Shown one piece after another: positions 24,228-32,715 of a DNA stretch of 33,461 nt. The notes beneath the pieces are model-generated. The model was given only the letters and a program-made list of their open reading frames with translations. It was not told the DNA's origin and made no database searches. How positions within the stretch are numbered: position 1 is the stretch's first letter; each line of letters begins with the position of its first letter. Origin of the DNA: Bacteroidota bacterium (lineage in GTDB: Bacteria; Bacteroidota; Bacteroidia; B-17B0; Aurantibacillaceae); contig JANYGR010000338.1 in the NCBI GenBank assembly GCA_025359355.1, forward strand, positions 1 through 33,461, in the 5' to 3' direction. The position numbers and the translations under genes were made by a program.

Positions 24228-25250
24228 CTATTTACAATTCAATTGCCATTTCCAGGCACTAAGCATCATATCATCTAAATTATACTTTGGAATCCAGTTT
24301 AGTTCTTGCTTAACAAAGTTATTATTGGCATAAATATTTATAACATCCCCAGCTCGACGAGGGCCTACTGAATAATTTAATTTTTGATTAGAAACCTTTT
24401 CAAACGAGTGAATTGCTTCGAATACACTTACGCCATTACCAGTCCCTAAATTGAAAATAGACGTTGCTTGTTTTTGTTTATTTTCAATCAGATAATTTAA
24501 TGCTTTTACATGCGCGTCTGCAATATCGCTTACATGAATATAATCTCTGATACACGAACCATCGCGTGTATCATAATCGTCACCAAACACGGTAAGTGGA
24601 GGCAACATACCAGCAGCTGATTGAGTGATAAAGGGTACTAAATTATTAGGTTTATCTTTCGATAATTCTCCGTTAAGACCTGATAAATGGGCTCCTACGG
24701 GATTAAAATAACGCAACAACACAGACTTAAATGTATGTTCGCTTTTTGTGAAATTAATTAAAATTTCTTCGCCAATTTGTTTGGTATGAGCATAGGGCGA
24801 TTCGGCTGGAGCAAAAGGAGTTTCTTCGGTAACTGGCAATTGATCAACGTTTCCATATACCGAACAAGAAGATGAAAAAATAAAATTTTGTGTATTTTTA
24901 AGTTTGCAAATTTTCAACATATTCACTAACGACTCTAAATTATTGTGATAATAGCTTAAAGGATTTAACACAGAATCGCCCACAGCTTTGAATGCTGCAA
25001 AATGAATAATGCCCGCTATTGGGTTTTTGACCGAACTGATTGCAAACTCAAGTGCTTCGAGATTACAAATATCAACGTTTAAATTACGAATGCGTTTGCC
25101 AGTAATGGCTTCAATTCTATCAAAAGTTTGAGGTGTAGAATTTGAAAAATTATCAATAGAAACAATGTCGTATGTTGTTTGATTAATGAGTTCGATAATG
25201 GTGTGTGAGCCTATATAGCCTGCGCCTCCTGTTACAATAATTGTTTGCAT
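24228..25250 (-). CDS. galE: UDP-glucose 4-epimerase
   Basis: 340 residues, full length. The NAD-binding Gly motif TGGAGYIGSH is at 7-16, the catalytic Ser is in FSSSCSVYG (Ser128, aligning with E. coli Ser124), and the Tyr-x3-Lys pair is Tyr153/Lys157 in SPYAHTKQ. YFNPVGAH and RDYIHVSD (sugar-nucleotide side) are also present. Reaction: interconverts UDP-glucose and UDP-galactose in the cytoplasm, supplying galactose for surface polysaccharide or allowing galactose use. It lies alone between the M1 peptidase gene (57 bp upstream on the same strand) and the C39 cassette, with no obvious functional tie to either. Confidence 0.95.
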   Translation of the reverse strand: MQTIIVTGGAGYIGSHTIIELINQTTYDIVSIDNFSNSTPQTFDRIEAITGKRIRNLNVDICNLEALEFAISSVKNPIAGIIHFAAFKAVGDSVLNPLSYYHNNLESLVNMLKICKLKNTQNFIFSSSCSVYGNVDQLPVTEETPFAPAESPYAHTKQIGEEILINFTKSEHTFKSVLLRYFNPVGAHLSGLNGELSKDKPNNLVPFITQSAAGMLPPLTVFGDDYDTRDGSCIRDYIHVSDIADAHVKALNYLIENKQKQATSIFNLGTGNGVSVFEAIHSFEKVSNQKLNYSVGPRRAGDVINIYANNNFVKQELNWIPKYNLDDMMLSAWKWQLNCK

Positions 25251-25307
25251 GAAAAAATGTTATTTGAAAATACGATTAAATATAATGAGTTTTTTTATAT
25301 AAACTAA

Positions 25308-27740
25308 TTACTCAATAATTATAGGCTTACTCGCTAGTACTTTATTTTTATCTACTAAATTAATGATGTATTCTCCTTTCGTTAAATCAGAAATAGTGAT
25401 CAAATTTTCATTAGTAATATTTTGAATGTGTTTTATTAACTTGCCCTGTAAATCAATAATATCAATATAATGAGAAGAAGTGATTTTATAATTACTAAAA
25501 TTAATGGTTATTTGATGCGATGCTGGATTAGGAAATATTTCCATTTCGATGTTCGATTTATTTTTTTCGTTTAATCCAATTAACACTGCACTTTTTCCAT
25601 TTGCAAAAACATATTCGCCCAGCTTAAATGTATCAACCGTTAAGAAACCTGTTCTACTAGCACTTTTAAATTTTGTGTAACTATTCACTTCTTTCCAATC
25701 GTCGGCTACATTTTTACGGTATAATAAAATAAGACTATCTCCGTTAATGGCTGTTAAACAAGTGTCTAAGTAACTTATTCCTGATGTGTTTTTATTTCCA
25801 TCATAATTGAATCGTAATTTACTAGCAAAACCGGAAGATAAAATGCCATCTATTTTCCAATAATGCTGTGTGTTTAATCTGAAATTATGGATGTTATTTT
25901 TTATAGGATCGGCTTTCGCTAAATTATGTTCTACTCTAATATAAGATGAATCGACGCCTTTATTAGAGACAATTAATAACGCTTTACCTAAGGAATAACT
26001 AATTGATGCAGTTGTTTTAATTGTTTTAAACTCCGAAGAAATGGCATCAGATATTTTTGAATCGACGTTCATTCCCGCAAATACAGGCAATATCGTTGTT
26101 TGCATCGTAAACGATTGTGTAGCGCCTGACATCACAATGTTTTTAATTTCTTTATTCCAAGCACCATTCATAAATGTAATTTCTAAAGGCACGTTAGAAT
26201 ATAATGTTGGCGCGCCATGTAATTTTTGTTTTACATAAACGGTTTGTGTATAAGGAGCAGAAGAGCCTGTTGTTTTTACCGAATCGATTGAAAAATGAGG
26301 CCATCCACCACTAAACACCCAGTTATTAAAAAAATCGGTTAAGTTTTGTCCAGAAGAAGTTTGTAATAAATTTCTAAACTCCAAGCTATTCATATTTTTA
26401 TATGCTTTTTGTTGAAGCACATATTTTAAACCCGTAAAGAAAGCGGCATCTCCCATGTACGTTCGTAAAGTGTGCGCTACATCAGCTCCTTTTTTATAAA
26501 CATGATCACCGTAAGTGTATTCAAAAGGAACTCCAGAGATTGCTCTAAATCCTTTTTCTTTAAGGTGAACGTATTTAATTAAATCATCATGAATTAATTT
26601 TACTTCAGCTAAATATTTTGTATAATTATATGTCCACTCTAAAAACATACGCTCGCTGTAGCTTGCCATACCTTCGTTTAACCACATATCTTCTTGAGTT
26701 TCACAGGTCATTAAATCGCCCCACCAATGATGGGATAACTCGTGCGCCATAATCTGAGACTCATAAGCAATACCAGTAGCCGCTTGAGGATAAGCTATAT
26801 TGGTAACATGCTCCATTGCTCCACTACTAAAGGGAACTAAGCAATACCCTACTCTGTTCCAAACATAAGGTCCGTAATAATTTTCGTAACCTAAGATAGC
26901 ATTTGGTAAGTGAACGAATCCATTTTTTAGTGCTGTGGTATCACTTGGGCGAGCTGCTAAAACTATTTGTAATGGTCCATTGGCGGCATTAATTGTCCAA
27001 TTTACTTGAGTGTAATCGGCAACCGCTACAGATGCAATATAAGAAGGGATTTCTTTATTTAAAATCCATTGGCGCGTTCGTTTGTTTCCAACTTTTATAT
27101 CACTGGTGAGTAATCCATTGCAATAGGCTCGTTTAGCAGTATCAGTGGTAATATTAAATTCATATTTTGATTTCTCAACAAAATTATCGAAGCATGGAAA
27201 CCACACTTTGCCATAATTATGCGGCTTAGCGCCAAAGCCAACTCCTAAATTATAAGCGTAATTTCCACTAAACGAAAAACCACCCCAACCAGATGGGTCT
27301 CCTTGTGGCGTTCCATGATAATAAACGGTAACCTCGCTTGTATCAGTTGTATTTAAAGCTGTTGGTAAATTAATTTTTAAGAGTGTGTCGTTATAATTAT
27401 ACGTTAAAATAGTTGTGGTTTGTTTAATACTATCTATTTGTAGCTTCAATAAATCTAAACGTAATTTAGTTTGAGCGTTTATTTTAGGAGCAAAACGAAC
27501 GACCGTATTTCCTTTAATTTTTTGATTTGTAAAGTCTGTAATATCCAGATTGATAGTATATTTCAAAATATCAATGGTGTCGCTACGCAAATTTTCGGGC
27601 GAATAATATATTGGAGTTGTACTAATACCAGACGTTTTAAGGCTTTGACAATTTATAATTTGACTATGCGTAAAGTTAGTCAATAATAGGAACGCAATAA
27701 AAAGTATAGAATAGCAAATTTTCATAGGGATAATTTTCAT
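25308..27740 (-). CDS. Secreted M1-family aminopeptidase with T9SS sorting domain
   Basis: 810 residues as drawn; a second Met five codons in (27725) fits the signal peptide better (MKICYSILFIAFLLLTNFTHSQ). The M1 catalytic core shows GAMEH (substrate N-terminus recognition) and HELSHHWWGDL with the third zinc ligand in LNEGMASY, giving HEXXH-18-E exactly, at about residues 331-354. Beta domains follow and the protein ends in a T9SS type A sorting domain (IEMEIFPNPASHQITINFSN to LTKGEYIINL). Expected role: surface or extracellular removal of N-terminal amino acids from peptides, for nutrition. No co-directional partner other than galE 57 bp downstream. Confidence 0.93.
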   Translation of the reverse strand: MKIIPMKICYSILFIAFLLLTNFTHSQIINCQSLKTSGISTTPIYYSPENLRSDTIDILKYTINLDITDFTNQKIKGNTVVRFAPKINAQTKLRLDLLKLQIDSIKQTTTILTYNYNDTLLKINLPTALNTTDTSEVTVYYHGTPQGDPSGWGGFSFSGNYAYNLGVGFGAKPHNYGKVWFPCFDNFVEKSKYEFNITTDTAKRAYCNGLLTSDIKVGNKRTRQWILNKEIPSYIASVAVADYTQVNWTINAANGPLQIVLAARPSDTTALKNGFVHLPNAILGYENYYGPYVWNRVGYCLVPFSSGAMEHVTNIAYPQAATGIAYESQIMAHELSHHWWGDLMTCETQEDMWLNEGMASYSERMFLEWTYNYTKYLAEVKLIHDDLIKYVHLKEKGFRAISGVPFEYTYGDHVYKKGADVAHTLRTYMGDAAFFTGLKYVLQQKAYKNMNSLEFRNLLQTSSGQNLTDFFNNWVFSGGWPHFSIDSVKTTGSSAPYTQTVYVKQKLHGAPTLYSNVPLEITFMNGAWNKEIKNIVMSGATQSFTMQTTILPVFAGMNVDSKISDAISSEFKTIKTTASISYSLGKALLIVSNKGVDSSYIRVEHNLAKADPIKNNIHNFRLNTQHYWKIDGILSSGFASKLRFNYDGNKNTSGISYLDTCLTAINGDSLILLYRKNVADDWKEVNSYTKFKSASRTGFLTVDTFKLGEYVFANGKSAVLIGLNEKNKSNIEMEIFPNPASHQITINFSNYKITSSHYIDIIDLQGKLIKHIQNITNENLITISDLTKGEYIINLVDKNKVLASKPIIIE

Positions 27741-27788
27741 TAAAGTTAAATAAAATTACTTACTTAGTATAGTATTTTAGGAGTCATA

Positions 27789-27915
27789 TATTGTCAGCAA
27801 GAAAATTCCAATTTCTTCGTTATGCTCGTCTTAAAAATGGTCATTTGCAGAAAGCAAACTCCCATTATTTAAGACTTCGCAAGCCTCGAACTTGAAATTT
27901 TCTTATCCGACAATA
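27789..27915. repeat. 127-bp imperfect inverted repeat
   Basis: The element folds end to end. TATTGTC (27789-27795) pairs with GACAATA (27909-27915), AAGAAAATT (27799-27807) with AATTTTCTT (27896-27904), and GTCTTAAAAATGG (27828-27840) with CCATTATTTAAGAC (27862-27875, one bulge). TTTGC/GCAAA (27844-27848, 27854-27858) closes the tip over a 5-base loop. It lies in the 227-bp gap between divergently transcribed genes, so it is not a terminator. Candidates are a MITE/REP-like palindrome or a structured RNA. Confidence 0.65.
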
Positions 27916-27967
27916 CATTTTCTAACAAGCAATATATGATCTCTAACACTCAATAGTATTCTTAATT

Positions 27968-29515
27968 ATGAATTTAATATCTAATAGAGACTTATTTGAT
28001 TTAGTAAAATCACTTTCAAAATCTGAAAAACGATTTTTAAAACTACATGCCGTAGCTAGTAATGAAGATGCTAGTTTAATAAACTTATTTAACTCGATTG
28101 AATTAGCAACTGAATTTAAAGAAGATTTTTCGACAAAATCAGGCAAGCATAAAATAGAAACACACGAAGTCAAAAGTCAATTATCCGAAAGATTATACGA
28201 TTTTATTTTAAAATGCTTGCGCTCTTTTTATGCAGAAAGTAGTGCATCTTTTTTGATTAAAGACGAAATCACTAATATCTTAAATCTATTTGACAAGGCT
28301 CAATACAAGCAATGTCGTAAAATTTTAAATAAGCAAAAACAAGAAGCGTATCGTTTTGAACGGTTTCATTCTATATTGGAATTAATTGGATTAGAAAAAC
28401 TTTTGATTACAATTGAAATTCAATTTAATATTAAAAATAACACTATTGAAAATTTAGTAAAAGAAGAACAAGATGTTATCGAAAAAGCGAAAAATCTTGG
28501 CACTTATACTTTATTATTTTCTAAAATTAATTTAAATACTAGGCAAAAAAACAAAGCTAAAACACAACAAGATTTAGAGGTTATAAACTCTTATTTAAAC
28601 TCACCACTTTTAAAAAACGACAAATCAGCCAAATCAACTAAGGCACTCATTATATTTCATCATTGTAGATCTATCTTGTTCTGCAGATGCCAGGATAATC
28701 AAAGCAGAGAAGCTGAATGTCAGTTTTTATTGCACTTAATGGACAAACAGCCTGAGTTTATTGAAGAAATGCCAAATCGCTATTTAACGACTCTCAATAA
28801 TCTTATAAATATAGCATTCGAGGAACAAAAATATAAAACGTGCACTAAACTCATTAATCAATTACAAGAAAAATCAAGTCTTAAAGCATTCAGCGCTACA
28901 GATCTTCAATTAAAAATATTGACCTCTACATTAAATGCTCAACTTACGATTAATACTAATAGTGGGCGTTATAAAGAAGCTCAAGAAAATGTCACTGCTA
29001 TTGAAAAAGGATTAAAAGAATTTAAAGGAAAAATTAATAAAGAAGAGGAGTTAATTTTTTATTACAATATAGCTATTATGAATACCTATTTTGGTAATTA
29101 TACAAAAGCACAACATTACATATCATTAATATTAAATGAAGGCAACAACTTGCTTCGTGAGGATTTACAGTCATTTGCAAGGATCATAAACATTGGATTG
29201 CATTATGAGTTACGTAATTTTAAACAATTGGGTTACATTATATCTACGATCAAAAATTATTATGAAACACCTGTTTCATTTTTCAAAACAGAAAAATTAA
29301 TTGTCGCTTATTTTGATCAACTTTCAAAAATTAAAGGAACAGAAAAAGATATATTTTTAAGTTTTAGAAAAGATTTAGAAAAAATAATGGAAGATCCACA
29401 TGAAAAAAATGTCACCTTTTATTTTGAAATAGATATATATATTGAATCCAAAATAACAGGGATTCCGATGGCAACATTGATGCAAAAAAAATACGCTAAA
29501 GCTTGGTTGCATTAA
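27968..29515 (+). CDS. Helical-repeat protein, Bacteroidota family of unknown function (paralogue 2 of 3)
   Basis: 515 residues, cytoplasmic by sequence (no signal peptide or membrane helix), almost wholly helical, rich in Lys, Glu, Leu and Asn, with repeated helix pairs that may be TPR-like. The N-terminal motif LFDLVKSLSKSEKRF (10-24) marks the family shared with the genes at 13930-15381 and 29628-31169. It also shares SLKAFSATDLQLKILT with the next gene (SLNKMFSATDLQIAIF), showing that these two are the closer pair. Function unknown; scaffold or protein-interaction roles are guesses. It starts a + strand run followed after 112 bp by its paralogue. Confidence 0.75.
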   Translation: MNLISNRDLFDLVKSLSKSEKRFLKLHAVASNEDASLINLFNSIELATEFKEDFSTKSGKHKIETHEVKSQLSERLYDFILKCLRSFYAESSASFLIKDEITNILNLFDKAQYKQCRKILNKQKQEAYRFERFHSILELIGLEKLLITIEIQFNIKNNTIENLVKEEQDVIEKAKNLGTYTLLFSKINLNTRQKNKAKTQQDLEVINSYLNSPLLKNDKSAKSTKALIIFHHCRSILFCRCQDNQSREAECQFLLHLMDKQPEFIEEMPNRYLTTLNNLINIAFEEQKYKTCTKLINQLQEKSSLKAFSATDLQLKILTSTLNAQLTINTNSGRYKEAQENVTAIEKGLKEFKGKINKEEELIFYYNIAIMNTYFGNYTKAQHYISLILNEGNNLLREDLQSFARIINIGLHYELRNFKQLGYIISTIKNYYETPVSFFKTEKLIVAYFDQLSKIKGTEKDIFLSFRKDLEKIMEDPHEKNVTFYFEIDIYIESKITGIPMATLMQKKYAKAWLH

Positions 29516-29627
29516 TCAAAAAAACTTGTAATAATTAAATCAGATAAACTATTAATCTTATTATAAATAATTACAAATAAAGATAACGAATAAAACATGT
29601 GATAATTTAAAACAATAATACCAACGC

Positions 29628-31169
29628 ATGAAACCTACTAATCAATTATTTGATCTCATCAAATCCTTATCACCAGAGGAAGAAAAGAAATTTAAATTAT
29701 TATCTTCCCTACAGCAAGGCGAAAAAAACTACATTAAACTTTATAATTATATACAAAAACAAGATGTGTATGATGAAGAGAATGTGAAAAATCATTTTAG
29801 TAAGGATTTATTTGTACAACATTTTGCTTCTGAAAAAAATCAACTTCTACATCATATTTTAAAAAGCTTGAGAGCCTTTCGCCACGAAACTATAACTAGT
29901 GCAACGATTGATGAAGAAATTAAAAACATTCAACTTTTATTTAACAAATCGCTCTACAAACAATCACGTAAACAACTAAGCCTCTTAAAAAAACGAGCTC
30001 AGGATTATGAGTTATTTTATAGTTTATTGGAAATTGTTGAATTAGAAAAAGTATTAATTGATATGGAAGCTCATTTTGGTGATATCAATTACAGAACTAT
30101 TGACGAGTTGATTAATGAAGAAAATTCTATTTTTAGTAAAATTGAAAACTTTGCAGCCTATGAAGTTCAATTATCAAAATTAAACAGATTGTCTTCTAAA
30201 CTAATGATAGCAAGGAGTAAGGAAGACGTTAAAGAAATATCAGATATTATTAAAGAAACTAAAAAATTAAAAACAACTACTAAATTTTTATCTAACAAAG
30301 CAAACATTTTATATTTATTTACTATTGGTTTAGGCAATCGGTTATTAAATGAAATGGACGAAGTGAATACTGCCTTTTCAGAACTAATCATTGAAATGGA
30401 AAACAAACCCGAATTGATTACTGAGCTACCAAATTTTTATATCCTTGCTCATGGTTATTTGATTCGCTACTTTGCTATAAAAAAACAATATAACGACGGT
30501 TTTAAAATGATTGACAAATTGAAGTCACTTTCTTTAAACAAAATGTTTAGCGCTACTGATTTACAAATTGCCATTTTTACACAATCGCATATTACCGAAA
30601 TGGTTCTGTATGCTTATATTGGTCAGCATCAACAAGCGACTAACGTTATTCCTTATGTTATAAAAGGTTTAGATAAATACGAAACAAAAATAAACGACGA
30701 GGATTTAGTAATGATTTATCATACTATTAGTATGGTTTATTTTGGTGTTGGCGATTACAATAAAGCTTTGCATTGGCTCAATAAAATAATCAATACCAAC
30801 TATGAAGATCTGAGAGAAGACAATATTCGTATATGTAAATTAATTAATTTAATTATTCATTTTGAATTGGGAAATGATGATTTGATCACATACATCTATA
30901 AATCAACCTTACGCTTTTTTAATCAACAAGAAAAACAATATAAATTTGAAATGGTATTTTTAGATTATTACAAAAAAATAGCATTATCTAAAAAAGAAGG
31001 GAAGCAAAAAGAAACTTATATTAAATTTAAACAAGAGTTACAATTAGTATTTAAAAATAAATACGAAAAAAATGCCTTAGAATTTTTTAATTTTTATGCT
31101 TGGTTAGACTCTAAAATACATAACATCACCTTTGCAGAAGCTATTAAAATAAGGCGACAAAACGTTTAA
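29628..31169 (+). CDS. Helical-repeat protein, Bacteroidota family of unknown function (paralogue 3 of 3)
   Basis: 513 residues, near the same length as its upstream neighbour and collinear with it: LFDLIKSLSPEEEKKF (7-22), a middle FSATDLQIAIF block and a similar tail (KKEGKQKETYIKFKQELQ against SKIKGTEKDIFLSFRKDLE). It arose by tandem duplication, since the two genes are adjacent and more alike to each other than to the copy at 13930. No signal peptide, no membrane segment, all helix. No known function; not a match to any enzyme motif I can see. The M28 peptidase gene starts 63 bp downstream. Confidence 0.75.
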   Translation: MKPTNQLFDLIKSLSPEEEKKFKLLSSLQQGEKNYIKLYNYIQKQDVYDEENVKNHFSKDLFVQHFASEKNQLLHHILKSLRAFRHETITSATIDEEIKNIQLLFNKSLYKQSRKQLSLLKKRAQDYELFYSLLEIVELEKVLIDMEAHFGDINYRTIDELINEENSIFSKIENFAAYEVQLSKLNRLSSKLMIARSKEDVKEISDIIKETKKLKTTTKFLSNKANILYLFTIGLGNRLLNEMDEVNTAFSELIIEMENKPELITELPNFYILAHGYLIRYFAIKKQYNDGFKMIDKLKSLSLNKMFSATDLQIAIFTQSHITEMVLYAYIGQHQQATNVIPYVIKGLDKYETKINDEDLVMIYHTISMVYFGVGDYNKALHWLNKIINTNYEDLREDNIRICKLINLIIHFELGNDDLITYIYKSTLRFFNQQEKQYKFEMVFLDYYKKIALSKKEGKQKETYIKFKQELQLVFKNKYEKNALEFFNFYAWLDSKIHNITFAEAIKIRRQNV

Positions 31170-31232
31170 TCAAATATTCAATCATTTTAATTATAATTTA
31201 CTATTATCTTTATTACATAATTCTTCGTCTAC

Positions 31233-32618
31233 ATGGCCTCACACTTTTCTAAAATCCTATTCTGTAGTATCTTATTAATAAGTTCTAGTTTAAAATCTCA
31301 ACAAGCTGATAGTATTGAATTACGTCGAATTTTTGATTATTATTTAACAGAAAGTAAATGCTATAAAAATTTAGAATACTTAGCTACAAAAATTGGTGGA
31401 AGATTAAGTGGTTCACCACAGGCTGCTCAGGCTGTTGTGTGGGCAAAAAAAGCGATGTATGAGGCAGGAGCTGATACTGTTTATTTACAGCCATGTATGG
31501 TACCTCATTGGGTTAGAGGTGAAAAAGAAATATGTTCAACTATAAATACAAAATCTAAACAAAAAATAAATTATGCTATTTGTGCTTTAGGTGGTTCTGT
31601 GGCAACTCCAAAAACTGGGCTTTATGCTGAAGTAATAGAAGTAAAAAGTTTTGAAGAATTAGAGGCTCTTGGCGAAAAGAACATCAAAGGAAAAATTGTA
31701 TTTTATAATGTATTTTTTGATCATAAACATTTAAGTACTGGAACCTGTTATGGCGAAACCGTAAAATACCGTTGGGCAGGCCCTAGCAAGGCCGCTAAAT
31801 ATGGTGCTGTTGCCACTATTGTGCGTAGTATGAGTTCAATACATAATGATTTTCCGCATACGGGTGCTATGGGCTATGATACGAGTGTTTGTCAAACAAA
31901 AATTCCGTGTTGCGCTATGAGTTATATTGGAGCAGATAAACTTTTAAAAGAATTAAAAGAAAATCCAAATCTTAAACTAAATTTAAAAATGGCTTGTCAA
32001 ACATTAAAAGACGAACCTTCCTTTAATGTAGTTGGCGAAATAAAAGGCACAGAAAAACCAAATGAAATTATATTAACAGGCGGACATTTAGATGCTTGGG
32101 ATAACGGACAGGGCGCTCACGACGATGGCGCTGGTGTTGTGCAAAGTATAGAAGTACTATCCTTATTTAAAAAACAAAACATAAAACCAAAGCATACGAT
32201 ACGCGCTGTAGCCTTTATGAATGAAGAGAACGGAGGCAGAGGCGGAAAAGCATATTTTGCTGACACCAAAAAAAATAATTTGAAACATATAGCTGCTTTA
32301 GAAAGTGATGCAGGAGGTTTTTCACCACGAGGTATTAGTGTGGACACAACGATGGGTGCTTATACAAAAATAAAAGGTTGGGGAAATCTATTAGATCCTT
32401 ACTTTGTACATTACATCAAAAAAGGAGGGCATGGTGCTGATATAGAATACTTGCAAGACATAGGAGTGCCTCTAATTGGCTTTGAGCCAGATGGGCAAAA
32501 ATATTTTGATTATCATCATACAGCGGACGATACCTTTGATAAAATAAATAAACGTGAACTTGAACTAAGTGCAGGGGTTATTGGTTCTATTATATACTTA
32601 ATTGATAAACATTGGTAA
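31233..32618 (+). CDS. Secreted M28-family zinc peptidase with PA domain
   Basis: 461 residues. Signal peptide to about residue 22 (SSSLKSQ). A protease-associated (PA) domain at roughly 125-250 interrupts the peptidase fold. The M28 co-catalytic zinc site is visible: GGHLDAWD (His285), HDDGAG (Asp297), MNEENGG (Glu331 and Glu332), ESDAGG (Asp359) and YHHTADD (His428/429). The layout fits carboxypeptidase Q-like M28B enzymes, which cleave dipeptides or peptide ends. Unlike the M1 and C39 enzymes it has no T9SS sorting domain, so it probably stays in the periplasm. That suits processing of peptides that have already crossed the outer membrane. Confidence 0.92.
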   Translation: MASHFSKILFCSILLISSSLKSQQADSIELRRIFDYYLTESKCYKNLEYLATKIGGRLSGSPQAAQAVVWAKKAMYEAGADTVYLQPCMVPHWVRGEKEICSTINTKSKQKINYAICALGGSVATPKTGLYAEVIEVKSFEELEALGEKNIKGKIVFYNVFFDHKHLSTGTCYGETVKYRWAGPSKAAKYGAVATIVRSMSSIHNDFPHTGAMGYDTSVCQTKIPCCAMSYIGADKLLKELKENPNLKLNLKMACQTLKDEPSFNVVGEIKGTEKPNEIILTGGHLDAWDNGQGAHDDGAGVVQSIEVLSLFKKQNIKPKHTIRAVAFMNEENGGRGGKAYFADTKKNNLKHIAALESDAGGFSPRGISVDTTMGAYTKIKGWGNLLDPYFVHYIKKGGHGADIEYLQDIGVPLIGFEPDGQKYFDYHHTADDTFDKINKRELELSAGVIGSIIYLIDKHW

Positions 32619-32686
32619 ACATGAAATACCCATTAACAAAGAGTTTGTTGCAAACAAAATTAATGAAGATAATGGGTATACCATGT
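32619..32686 (+). promoter_or_regulatory. Stem-loop immediately after the M28 gene
   Basis: Arms 32619-32635 and 32670-32686 pair at 15 of 17 positions (ACATG, a 2-base mismatch, then ATACCCATTA with TAATGGGTAT). An inner GTTTG/CAAAC hairpin (32643-32647, 32651-32655) has a 3-base loop. It begins at the base after the stop codon. No U tract follows on the + strand, so it may protect the message 3' end or be a partial terminator before the MMPL gene. Confidence 0.5.
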
Positions 32687-32715
32687 GACAACTAAAAAAA
32701 CAATAATATCTACAC

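Noticed and set aside
32619..32686. Integron attC-like site, because of the long imperfect palindrome
   Set aside because: The ends lack the RYYYAAC/GTTRRRY core sites, no integrase or cassette array is present, and it directly follows a stop codon within a co-directional gene run.
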